Positions 11,120-21,996 of a stretch of 64,000 bases of DNA are shown here, in pieces. Below the pieces are notes generated by a model. It saw only the letters and a program-made list of their open reading frames with translations. It did not search any database and had not been told where the DNA came from. Both the position numbers and the translations under genes were made by a program. Source of the DNA: Auriscalpium vulgare (Eukaryota; Basidiomycota; Agaricomycetes; Russulales; Auriscalpiaceae); the NCBI GenBank assembly GCA_019915015.1, contig JAHBBC010000030.1, positions 1-64,000 of the forward strand, written 5' to 3'. Position 1 is the stretch's first letter. Each line of letters opens with the position of its first letter.

Positions 11120-12632
11120 TCACTTGGCCTCACTCTCCGCGATGTTGATCCTCTTCCTCGCCGCGTTCGCCACATCGTTCAGGCGCGCCATCACCTGCCT
11201 CTGGCCCTCCCAGAAACCGACCTCGCGGAACTCGAGGCCGTGCTTCTCGCACAGCCCCTTGACAATCGGCTGGATCTCCCGGTAGCGGTGCCTCGACATG
11301 CGCGGGAAGAGGTGGTGCGTGATCTGCTGGTTAAGGCCGCCGCAGAACCACTCGACGACGATGCTGCTACGTATGTCGCGCGTGGTGATGACCTGGTGCA
11401 CGTAGTACCCCATTGTGCTCTTCTCCCACTCGGCCTTGGACTGCACGAGCGTGCCAATGTGGTTCGGCGCGAAGACCATTGCCATGAATTGCCCGCCCAT
11501 GCCCATCGCGACGAACACGAAGAGCGCCCGCAGCGTCGGCGACGGGATGAGTCGTACGAGGTGCGAGAACCAGTACCAGTGCACGACGAGGCCGATGCAG
11601 TCGATCCAAGCGCGCTTCGGCATGAGGAAGTCGTGCGCGAACGCGATCATGTTCCAGAGGAGGCGCGCGAAGGTGAGCAGTGGGAAGTAGCAGAGCACCT
11701 GGTGCGTGATGAGCACCTTGGCGAGGCGACCCTCGAGGTCCTTCTCGGGTACGTCCGCGAAGAGTTCAAGAGCATCCTCGGAAAACGCGAGGAATGGGTG
11801 CGCCTCGATATCGGGATCTGAACCACGAATGTTCGTCGCGGCATGATGATGGTTGTGTTTGTCCGTCCACCACAGCCTGGAGGGAAGTCAGCACGGACCT
11901 TCACTTCTCTGCAAGAGAAACACTTACACGGAAAAGCCCTGCATGAGCGGTCCCCACACAATCGCGCCGGCACGGCTCACGAACCTGCTGTCCGAGACCT
12001 CATTATGACAGAAGTCGTGCGAAAGCCAGCCGCATTGTTGGAAGAAGAGGGCGAGGATGACGGCAGAGACGAGCACGCCGCTAAGGGTGTGTCCAAAGTT
12101 GTACACGCCGAACACCGAGAGGCCAAGAAGGGAGAGCGTGATGCCATGGATTATGACATAGAACGGGAGAGAAGGGTTGTAGTAGCCGCGTTTGCGCAGC
12201 TCCGCATCCAAAGCTCGGATATCCAAGGTAAAGCCTGAAAGAAGATCAGATCATGTACAGCAATGAGGGCGCTGCGAGGAGGGCACACCGTCTGGCTCAA
12301 TTACATCGGCGGCGTCCAGGTCTCCGACGTAAAAGCTTGCAAGCGTCTGGTAGGCCACATCAGGATGGAAAGCTCGGTATATGTCGGTCTAGCATGGGCT
12401 GTTCAGCAAACATCCCACGAGAAGTACCGAGTTATATTACCGCATCGCGTCCCAACTGCGTAAGAAGAACTTCTCCTCCTGCAATACGCAGTGAGTATTG
12501 GAGCACGCACATAGAAGTGATTGGGACAGTACCAGGATGCTCAGTGAGTCCAAAGTCCTTCACGGCGTACACCTTTGAGTCAATTATCACATGTTCAAGC
12601 TCCCTAACGCGTTCGCGAGAGAACGTCTCCAT
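11120..12632 (-). CDS. Cytochrome b5-fused desaturase, array copy 4
   Basis: The start at 12632 gives METFSRERVRELEHVIID. The first intron again splits the heme motif HPG|G, giving HPGGEVLLTQLGRDAT. The next exon reads YRAFHPDVAYQTLASFYVGD. Histidine boxes are HDFCH in LSHDFCHNEV, HNHHH in DKHNHHHAATNIRG, and QITHH in LNQQITHHLFPR. The protein ends ..INIAESEAK at 11120. At least five exons share positions with copies 1 and 3, which indicates tandem duplication. Copy 4 is the closest visible match to the pseudogene (LITHQVLCYF against LITHQVFCYF). Substrate is unknown; it should be an ER-membrane desaturase using its own b5 domain. Confidence 0.9.
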
Positions 12633-12673
12633 GATGGTCGTGAGCGGAAGCAGGGTAAACGCAGTGCACCTGG

Positions 12674-12682
12674 CATTATATA
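12674..12682 (-). promoter_or_regulatory. TATA box of desaturase copy 4
   Basis: ATATATAAT on the minus strand, about 42 nt upstream of the ATG at 12632. Confidence 0.55.
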
Positions 12683-13570
12683 TGGAGCGCTTATGCACGA
12701 CATGAATTTTGGAAGCGATCGCGTCGACCAGTATCCTCCGATAGGATGGATATCCGCGGCGCGAGTTTCTGAAGCGCGCAATACATGAAAATCATCAAGT
12801 GGAAACGACTTACTCGCCCCCGCTTGACAGATGAATGGCGCTTATTCGGTTCGGAATCGCCGGGCCCCCGAAAGACACTTGGTATATTGTGCCGGATTTT
12901 GTATATCTAAGATGTCCGCATTCTGTGTCATTTTATGCGATAGTGGGACAATAGCGCGCGGCATCCTCCGAATCACGCCTGTGAAGAGAATATGAGGATG
13001 AGGCAGGCCTGAGACTGATGGGCGAGAACTTGGGCTAGTAGGATGATGCACCTACGAAGTACGATCCGGTCAGCGTCCATGTGAGCCAAGGCAGCATGCG
13101 CTAGATTTTGAGACCCTTGTGTGCTGATCGTGAGCGCAGCGGAGCGTGTAGGTCTGGTGCCATGCTGTAGGTCGAGTCAGGTTGAAGCAAGGTTGGTGGC
13201 GTCAAGGCCCGGCAACCGTTGGCCCGGGGGCCTATCTGATAGGTCCCGACGCCCATCTACTGAGCAAGCGCCGATAATCTATTGACCTTTTTGTCCTCAG
13301 AATATACTGTAAGCACGGAGACTCCTTGTCAATATCGACAGTCAGTCTTAGTGCTGGTCATCGAATGCCAGCGGGTTCTACCACGTTCTCGCAGAATAGG
13401 CCACTTCGGGCATGCCCCGGCGAGCGCTGACTCGAGCACAGCGTTGACAATGCGTTGACGCGGCCCATCACCGACGTTCCAGTCTATTCACTGCTGCTGC
13501 GCGCTGGAGGACGCGTACCCCGACGCGTACACCCCGACGCGCGTACGCGCTGACTGAGCACCCTGGTCCC
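12683..13570. other. Intergenic gap between the desaturase array and the BAG gene
   Basis: No supported gene. It should contain two promoters, for desaturase copy 4 to the left and the BAG-domain gene to the right. Confidence 0.55.
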
Positions 13571-13574
13571 GCCG

Positions 13575-13582
13575 TTATAAAA
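13575..13582 (+). promoter_or_regulatory. TATA box of the BAG-domain gene
   Basis: TTATAAAA at 13575-13582 lies about 85-90 nt upstream of the ATG at 13667. It leaves room for a normal 5' UTR to that ATG. Confidence 0.6.
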
Positions 13583-13666
13583 TGCCCCTCCTCGCCGTCG
13601 CCGGCTTTGCAGTTCAAAATCACATCGCACAACCACTTCACCCACCACTTTCGAACCATCGACAAT

Positions 13667-15675
13667 ATGTTCTACGCACCGCGTGGCTTTCCTCTCTCGC
13701 GCAATAGCGCCTACCCCTCTCCTGCCTACGTTCCGGAGCATCTCTTCTCCTCCTACGGCCATCGTTCTGAGGACTTGGCATCCTTCTCTACTTATCCCGG
13801 ACGTCTCGAGGTCCCCCACCCGTTCTATCCGGAGCATGAGCACGCATTCAACGACTCCGCGTCGCCGGCTGACGAGCGCTACCAACGCGCCATCACCGAG
13901 CTTCAGGCTGCCGAAGAAGAATACCGGTCTCGCCTCGGTCTCTCTCGCGCCAGAGAGGCTGCGGACAGGCGTCGCGCGGTGGCCGTCGAGACAGCCCGCC
14001 GCGAGGAGGCGCTCGCGTTCTACGAAGAGGTGAAGCTTCGGCGCGCTCTCGAGGCGCAGGCGCGGGCCGAGGCTCAGGCGCACGTCGTGGCCAGGTTCGA
14101 GAGGCAGAGGGCGCGTGAGCAGGAGCGGCTGAGCAGGGAGAGGGAGCGGCAGGCGCAGCTCGCCCAGCGGCGCAGGGCCTTGGAGCAGCAACAACTCCTG
14201 AAGGCCCTTCTCTTCCAGGAGGAGCCGGAGATTGATCTAGGATTTCAACGTCGCCATCAGGCTGATGTCGTCCATGTCCATCGTCACTCGCAGCCTACTT
14301 TCAACAGCCCCTTCGAAATTACTCTTGCCCTTGAAGAGGAGCCCGAGCACGCTTGCGGATGTCAATCCCAATTCCACCATGTTCCAAATCCCGCTCTCGC
14401 CGAGTTCGAGAAGCCCGCCCCCAAGCCTCGGCGTGTAACCCCGGCAAGCCAGCCACGCCAGCTGGAACGCGCACGCGATGCCCGCTCTGAAGCTCAGTCG
14501 GAAGCCACGTCACCGGAGGAGTTCGCCACCGTTCTCGAGGACCTCCTCGGGCTTTTCCTCAGCCGCATCCCAGGTGCCCAAGGCGACGCTTCACACGCCG
14601 TACGTGCTTTCAGCTCATCCACCCAATAATCGATTAACTTATAACGCTCTGTTATCATTATCAGGCTGCCCAAACCATAGAGGGCAAAGGCAAGGGGAAG
14701 GCACCTGTGAATGAGCGTGCTCCTGAAACCCAGGCCCAACCCCGCGCAGAACCCCTTTCATGGCAGTCCGTTCTCCAAGAACGTATCAGCAAGCAGGAGC
14801 GCAAGGACATTGAGCGCGCAATTGAGCTCAGCCTTATTGAGAAGCATAAGGGCAGTCCATCTCCCGGAGCATCGACTTCGAAGGTTTGTTTACTGTGTCT
14901 GCAGTGCCATTGCAAACATTACGCTGACCGAACTCTTCTTCAGGTGACACTTGACGGCGTCGACCTTGCCCGCGCCTCCACCCTGGCAGGCGCCGCCGCG
15001 GCGCCGGTGAAGGCGACTTTCCAGGCGCATAGCGCCTCGTCGGCTCCTGCATCTCCCACCCACGTCTCCGCGCCCGCGCCGTCCCCCCTCACTGCTGTTC
15101 GCCATATCCGCACGGAGCTCTTGTCGCTCGAGTCCGCGTCGCCCGCCGACCCCGCGGCGCGCGTCCACGCACTGGAAGGCCTGCTTGCGAGGCTCGACGC
15201 AGTGGAGAGCGACGGCGACGAGGAGGTGCGCGTCGTGCGCCGCGAGGTCGTCCGCGAGGTCGAGAAGGCGCTGGAGAGCGCTGAGGGTGCGAGGAAGTCC
15301 GAGCCCGTGGACGTCAAGGCTGATGTATATATCGAGGTAACGGAGAAGGAGAAGGATGGAGTCGAGGTCGAGGTCGAAGTGAAGGGATACGAGGTCGAGG
15401 AGCCAGTGGAATCTGTTGAGGCCACAGAAGCAGCCGAGGTCTTCGTCGAGGCGGCGAGCGCCGCGCCGGAGGTCGTTGACGTGCGCTCCACCCTCATCGC
15501 ACCCGAGCTTGTCCCTTCTTTGCCCGCCGAGGGAGAGGCCACGCATTCGGAAGAATTCACTTCCAGCACCGCGACTGTGGAGAGGGTGGAAACTGCCACG
15601 CAGAAGTCTGAGCACGAGGAGCGAGACGGCGACGATTGGTCGGAGGTCAGCTCATCTCCCCATAGCGCATATTAA
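13667..15675 (+). CDS. BAG-domain co-chaperone, coiled-coil rich (627 aa)
   Basis: Three exons (13667-14599, 14665-14883, 14944-15675), both introns in phase 0, encode 627 residues. The first half is an Arg/Glu/Ala-rich coiled coil (about residues 70-190) followed by a Pro-rich stretch. The BAG domain lies near the start of exon 3's second third: IRTELLSLES, then ALEGLLARLDAVES and VRREVVREVEKALES, matching the three-helix pattern that binds the Hsp70 ATPase domain. An acidic Glu/Val tail ends ..SSSPHSAY. BAG proteins act as nucleotide-exchange factors for Hsp70. The start is the first ATG after the TATA box; the upstream in-frame TTG has no support. Partner and localisation are inferred from the family. 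Confidence 0.85.
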
Positions 15676-16485
15676 GAACAGCTAGATGCACAATGTATTT
15701 GTAACTTCTTCATTATATGTCGTGACAATTTCACTCTTTCTTTGCAACGAATCTTCCATATCGCCCAATATCGAAGCAGCTATGGCGGTTCAGATATCTG
15801 TATGATCAGGGCGTCAGCGAGATATCTTATCATGGAATGCCCTAATTCTACTGGCGACTCGCCGACAGGCTATTCACGGCTCTTCACCGTGCGGTGCACA
15901 CGCAACTGGAGGCTCCATGCGGCAGGCATCGGTACTGCGGCGTGGTAGACCACACGACGAAAGGGAACGGCATACATTGTCGAAAAGAACTTGGCCTGCC
16001 AACGGGTCCATTAAATAGGGTCGCAGTGCAGTCTCGAGGCGTAGACTTGCGGGAGCGCGAGCAGCATTGGCAGGACACGACACGCCACACGACATACAGG
16101 AGCTGCAGGACAATTCAGCACGAGGTGAACCTTTATTGTTATGATTTCCTTCAAAGGAGGAGAGGACTTGAACACCCTCGAACTCCTGGCGGTCTTGACG
16201 CCGTTTCTAGGCCGTAGCATACACTAGACCACCGGTCCGCCGCTGAGCCGTCAAAGTAGCGAAGAGATTCCAGAGAATCAGAAAAGACCAGAGTAGTCTT
16301 GAACAAGATGATGGAATTGCAGTACTACCGGTGTCCTATCGGTGGATATGCGCGCAGTGGTGTTGGATGATGTGCGAGTCTGAGTGACTGTTGAGCTGGC
16401 CGGGGTGTGAACGGACTCCCGGCACGCACCGGTTGGGGTCGTGACGGACGAACGGGTCACGTCACACCGTTCTGCTTCATCAACC
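15676..16485. other. Intergenic stretch between the BAG and ATP14 genes
   Basis: No protein gene seen. It contains a tRNA-like stretch listed separately and a CACGTCAC element near 16458-16466, just upstream of the ATP14 start. Confidence 0.55.
16150..16232 (-). other. tRNA-like or tRNA-derived relic
   Basis: On the minus strand an A-box-like TGGTCTAGTGTATG is followed about 45 nt later by a B-box-like GTTCAAGTCC, the internal promoter spacing of a pol III tRNA gene. The flanks do not form a seven-pair acceptor stem and no run of four or more T follows. It may be a decayed tRNA gene, a tRNA-derived SINE or coincidence. Confidence 0.25.
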
Positions 16486-17027
16486 ATGTCCTCCATCCTC
16501 AGGCAGGCCGCCAGCGCAGTCCGTCGCTTTCCATTGCTCCCCAACGTGATCCAGTTAATGATTTTCTGCCAGGCTCGCTCGGCCTCACGCTCGCGCTCAT
16601 TCGCAACCACCGCCGTCACGCGCAAAGGCAAGCAGTCCTGTTTAATTTTGTCTTGCCGGGACTGACTGACCGACCTGTCTACCTATAGATCTCGTCTCAG
16701 ACCTCTACATCAAGGAGCTCAAGTCCTACAAGGCGCCACCTGCCGTGCGTCGCCTTTGCTTCTGCTCACATCCTTTCTGACTTGCGACGCGGTGAGCAGG
16801 CGAAGGACGCCCACGTCGGTACCGTCAAGGCGTTCTCTGCACCCGCGACGCCCTCTGTCCCCGCCCTCCCGTCCGACCTGGCTTCTGAGCTGTCCGCATA
16901 TGAAGCCGCTGAGCCCACGAAGGCTACAGCAGAGGTGAAGGCGACGGGGCATGCGGCCGCTGGCGCTGGTGCAGATGCGTACCTCGCATTCCTGGAGGCG
17001 GATGAGGTCGAGGAAGTGCACCACTGA
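16486..17027 (+). CDS. ATP14: Mitochondrial F1Fo-ATP synthase subunit h
   Basis: Four short exons give about 122 residues, close to yeast Atp14. The N-terminus MSSILRQAASA plus an Arg/Ser-rich stretch ending SFATTAVTRK is a typical mitochondrial presequence. The mature part has DLVSDLYIKELKSYKAPP and KDAHVGTVKAFSAP, then an acidic Ala/Glu-rich tail ending in EADEVEEVHH, all typical of subunit h, a peripheral-stalk component. The second intron (16628-16688) begins with GC in the strong context AAAG|GCAAG; it joins TRK to DLVSDL in frame. A first intron near 16519-16572 is preferred because it gives a compact presequence; reading through it would also stay open. It is convergent with RPO41. Confidence 0.85.
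16628..16688 (+). other. GC-AG intron in ATP14
   Basis: Donor AAAG|GCAAG is the strong-consensus form seen at GC donors; acceptor is CTATAG. Splicing joins the presequence to the conserved DLVSDLYIKEL segment. Confidence 0.7.
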
Positions 17028-17464
17028 GGCTCTTTACACAATGTAGATGGGGGTCGCAGAATAGACCGGGTGCATACGTTCGTTGTGAGTTCATGTGAAC
17101 TGTCTGCCACGCATAATCTAGCTCCACGTAGGCGCAGCTCAACGTTCTGCCCTTCCCTATCGTATACGTGTATCGCCCCGCAATCGCACAACCTTCCTGG
17201 ATCACCTAGAATATATTGCATGGCCAGCGCCGTCTATGACTATGTAACATGGTCGAGTTAAGCAGTGTGGTAAGATACAGTAACCATTAGAATGTGTGCT
17301 GTGAGCAAATGCATGGACGGGAGCCGAGTTTAGTGTAATAAAAAGCAGATATGCGAGGGTACCAACCAAAGTGCATGAGATAGAAACGAGCGGATCAAAT
17401 GGGCAGAGCGGGGATGATGAGCTAACAACGAAAGACGGAATATCGAACCACAAGGAGAGGTGGC
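17028..17464. other. Convergent intergenic region between ATP14 and RPO41
   Basis: About 440 bp between two converging genes. Nothing beyond expected 3' UTR sequence is seen. Confidence 0.6.
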
Positions 17465-20400
17465 CTATGAAAAGAAATACACGGAGCTCTGAATCTTGTT
17501 GACATCAAACTCACCCTTCTTCGGCAGCGGCGGCAGGAGGTCCACGAGGTTCACGAACTTGCCTTGCAACGCTTCTTCCTCCACCTCCTCTTTAGTTCTG
17601 CGGCGCGCCTCCGACTTGGCGCCTTGCTTCTGTGGCATCAGCACCGCGCGCAGCTCGCCGATAGACACCCTCCCTGGGTCTTCCACCATACCATCGCCCC
17701 CGTCGGGATCGGCATCGGAGGTGGGTGTGGACGAGCTCTCGTCGAACGCAGAAAACTCGGCGGCGCTCTCAAGCGCCTCAACATCAACGGAAACGTCCCG
17801 CGGAAGCACTACGGCGCCGGTCATCTCAGAGACGCGCAGGTCGCGCAGCATCTGGTTCGTCTTGAGCGCGAGCACAGGAACCTTGTAGTCCTTGTAGCGC
17901 TCGCGGAACTTGATATGGCCGTTAAATAAGTGGAGGGAGTGTCAGGTAGGGACGTACCTCTGACTCCAACCGGCTGAGGATATCGGATGAGTGCAGCGCG
18001 ATGAAGGTCTGACGGATTATCTTGGACATGTCGTCGATCGACGAGGCGTGCGTCCAGTAGGAATCGTGCACGGATGCGAAAGTAATGTTTTGAGTCTACG
18101 CAGCAACACGTCAGTATAGATACATGCGATGTCGACGTTGGCTTACTCGGCATTCGAGGGCGGTCAGCAGCATGTGTGTCGCGTCGAGACTATGGATAAA
18201 GTTTGGAGGGAATGCCGTCGCCTGCTTCTGCGCGTTGACTATCACCGCATCAGTCAGCCCTCACAGCTCGCCCCGCCGAAAATACACTTCAGGACTCACC
18301 CTCCGCCGGTGCATTTGGGTCAGAGATGTACACCGACTGCACGCTCGTCATTATTTGTTTGCGCTTGATCTTCCTATATGGCTGCACTACAGGCAGGCCC
18401 AGGGGCGTTGTCCACACAACCGCCGTCATTTGCTCCTTACGCAGGCGCGTGCTCGGCGTAACCCTCTTCGGGGTAACCTTCTTCGTGGGTTGTTTCGGTG
18501 GTTCGAGTAGCATAGCCTCCGCGAGCCGGTCGCCGGGCACGGACTTCGCGATGATGCGCGCGGAAAGCGTGAGCCAGTTCATGATGTCCTGCGCGCCTTG
18601 GAACAGATCGCCGATGCATTGGAGGACCTTCTTCGCTAAGTAGGCAGATGCGAAGAACGTGTCCTCGTAGGGCACATCGCCACGGTCCTTCAGTTGCCGC
18701 TCAATCTGCTCTCGCGCGCCGATGAAAGTGACGCCGTAGACCGTTGTCATTACCTGTCGACGCCGAGCCTGATATTAGCCTCGCATCACACGGACAGTCA
18801 ACAGCACGCACCGTCTGCTTGACAACTTTGCGCGAAACCTTGCCCGAGAGCATCTTCGCATACTTGTTATCGTCTTTCTCGATATCCTCCACGATGCGCT
18901 TCTCAACCATGTTAGCGACATACGTGTACACGTCCGAGGGCCTGTCTCCGACGTCCAGGTTGACTTGCTTTGCACCGCGCGCGTCGCCGCCAAGAGCGGC
19001 ATAGTGCTGCAGGCCATTACAAGTCCCATCTTGGTGGATCGGGAGCGCGCATTCGTACGCGAGGGGGTCTGGAGATTCGAGGGCATCTTTGAGCTCCATG
19101 CAAGTGGCTAGACATTGCCACGGGTCATCGGCTTTCTGCCACCATCCACGGCCCTGTCGCCGAGGTAAGGACTAAGACACTGAGGCGATCTTTAAGTCTT
19201 ACCTCAAGAGGATTTTCCGCGCTGTCGAAGATATCATCCAGATGTTCCTGTACAAAGATGACACGCTCATCAAAGGTCGCTTTGTCGTAGCCGTAAAGGT
19301 TGGCAAGGTGAATCTTCAACCACCGTAGACCACGCTCTCCGAGAGGCTTGGCCTCCGCGAAGAGCAGCAGGCCACGGCTCAGATCGTCACCGATGTGGTT
19401 AAGATGAGGAGGGATCGGGTATGCACGGCCACGGAAATCCAGGTTGTGGGGCAAGTAGATCGTATCGCCCAAGAACTGGGCAAATATCATTAGCAAAGGC
19501 CAGCCTGCGACGAAAGACAGTACTCACCGCGCGAGCAATCTCGATCTTGTAGTTCACGCTACACCGCTCAGAGTGATTGTTGCCCTTGTTCTGAGCCCAC
19601 ACACGCTGGCGTGTAAGGAACACGATGCGTGCCTTGGGGTCCGAGTCCATGTTCTCCGGCCTCTCCGGCTCTGGTTCGTCGAAAACGGCCGGGGGTAGCT
19701 TGCCGAGCCGCGCACCAGAATTCCATACCCGGAGCACGACGTCGAAGATTCTGCGATTGACTTTCCAGGGCGTCGAGCCGAGGACGTCGAGACCTGCGAA
19801 GACGAGCTCCAAGTTGCCTTGTGCTGAAGCGTGCTTGAGGTAAGCCTGTTGCTCTTGAGAGTCCTTGAAGCGCATGACGCTGCCTAATACACGTATGCAC
19901 ATCATTAACGACACAATGTATAGAGCAGAACGAGTGACGTACTCTTGTTGTACATGTAGCCACCTTCGTTGTAGTTCAGCCACGGCCGCGGCTTCACCAG
20001 CATGGGCAGATGACGCGGGTGCAAGGTCTCCCGGAGCCCGTCCTTCGCCAAGCGGTCGGAAACACAAGGATTCAGCTTGATGACGCCTAGCTTGTAACCA
20101 CGCATATACTCGTACGAGTGCGTGAAGGCCGGCTGCTCCTCTGTCACAAGCTCTCCCGTTACCTTGTGCGTTGCCGTCCGCGTGACTCTGGCCACGTCCA
20201 TCAGGCGGTCAACCAAAAAGCTGCCCACACGCACGCGCACAATTTGCGTCCAATCGCTGCGCCACTCCTCCGCATCCTCCATATACTTGCGCGCCGCGAC
20301 ACGGCGTGCATGTAGGTCCTGGTACCGGAGGCGGGAGAAGAAGCCAGTCTCTGCTGCGCGTGCGGGGTTGGCGGGCAATGTAATATTGTTCTTGCGGCAC

Positions 20401-21996
20401 ATCTCAGCTTTGTATTCAGCTTCAACGGCTTTGCCAACAGAAAGGAGGGCTCTCGCAGTCTTCATGCCCTCTGAGACGCCACCGGTGCCCTGCATGCGCA
20501 TGAGCTCCAAGATGACGAGTAGGGACAGCTTGGCGGGTGTGAGAAGCGACATGAACGGTGCCAGGCGTGGAGCGTCCGCTCGTACTTAGTAACAAGTCAT
20601 CAGCTGGTCTGAAGATGCGAAGGGATGCAAGGTTACACACCAAGTCTTGCTTCGTCTTTGACGAGGACAGCAAGGTCCTCCTTCAGTCGTACCCGTAGCT
20701 TTTGGTGCCACTCCCACATCCATTGCTGCAAATCCACTTGCTTCAGTCCGGCGCTGCTGAGGCCGAGCTCTTCAAAATGCTCAGCCTGCCGCCGAAGCCG
20801 CTCGACGGCCACTTCGTACACGGATTCTTCGAGAAGCTTTTGTCGAGCAGCGACGTCTTCTGGAAGAACACGTCGCGCAAGGGAGACGTGGGCAAGGTGC
20901 TTCCGTAGGACTTCTAGATTGAACGGAACTTCCGTCACATCTGACTCTGAGAGAGAACCATCTGGACTGGTGACTTTCTGAACGGGTTGTTAGTGGTCTT
21001 CTACCAGAGAGATAGGACGCGCCATGCACCTTTGTCACTGTGACTGGCATGACCTCCGGGACGTCCTCAGAGGCATCGGGCTTACTTCCGAGTGCTTCTG
21101 CCTGGCCGAGCTCAGTGACAACTTTGGAGAGATTAAGCTCGACAGCCGCTTTAGAAAGTGCCTGAATGATTTTCTCCGCCTCTTCAGACGACGTGATGGA
21201 GCGATCGGCCACGACCATGGACACAGAAATCTGGCGGTCGATGAGGCTACGAAGGATGGAGGTCGGGGTATGGGTTGTTATGCCAGTGATGAGCAAAGGA
21301 GAGTCATCTGCAGAGAATCTAGGACGCGTCATGGATTCCAATCCGGACGAGTGAAGACCAAACCACGCACCGAAGCCAAGCCATGAGAGCGATCGCATAC
21401 GTGCCAGCGGTTGGAGTTATAGTTTCTTCACCACTCTCCATGGTATTGTAAAGATTCCACATGTCCTCCATCCAAAAAGACTTCTTGTGCGGTTCCTTCA
21501 CCGTAGCAAGCTCCAGGAATGCCTCCAGGAAGCTGTTGTACATGCGTGCTTGGAGCTCACCGGACTTTTGCGCGCGTAGCTTGTCAAAGATCAACTTGGC
21601 ACGCGGTACATCGTAGCCATTGTGGAGACATGCGTCCATAACCGCGACGATATCCCGCGTCGACGAGCCCGCGAAGTAGTAATCATTCTCCGCCGAGTAC
21701 CGGTCCTGGGGTAGGGGTGTTGGCAGGACCGTGAACGGCGTACGGATGCGCAGAAAGCTGTCCATGTCGCTGGTGCTGGGGTCCTCGTGCAGATTTGCAG
21801 CATGTTTTGTTGTCGCAGGGATAAAATCTGGGAGTTGGGAGGGAGTGCCAGACGCCGACAGGTCAAACGCCTGCGCGTTCGCGCGGTTTGTGGGAGTCGA
21901 GTAGAGTCGAGCGGGGCGTGGAAGGCTTTGCCTGGAGTACGACAGCAAAGTCGTCTCAAGCCTTGTGTGGGCAGCGCGTCTGCTGAGGGGGATCAT
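17465..21996 (-). CDS. RPO41: Mitochondrial DNA-directed RNA polymerase (single-subunit, T7-like)
   Basis: A long gene with ten or more exons. [16 protein letters not shown] followed by [14 protein letters not shown] is a mitochondrial targeting sequence. The N-terminal extension contains a PPR-like helical region ([19 protein letters not shown]). The polymerase domain has all landmarks: [16 protein letters not shown] with the first metal-binding Asp (plus-strand about 18990-19035), [16 protein letters not shown] with the catalytic Lys and Tyr (18730-18840), and [15 protein letters not shown] with the second catalytic Asp (about 18030-18070). [14 protein letters not shown] lies between the last two. 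The C-terminus ends in ..SSVYFFS and carries an acidic Ser/Asp/Glu insert near 17640-17790. It transcribes the mitochondrial genome and primes replication in the family. The start at 21996 is preferred because the longer in-frame start dilutes the presequence. Confidence 0.93.

Noticed and set aside
13607..13666. N-terminal extension of the BAG protein from an upstream in-frame start
   Set aside because: The codon at 13607 is TTG, not ATG, and it lies too close to the TATA box at 13575; ATG 13667 is the sound start.
16150..16232. A functional tRNA gene
   Set aside because: The acceptor stem does not pair and there is no T-run terminator; kept only as a low-confidence relic.
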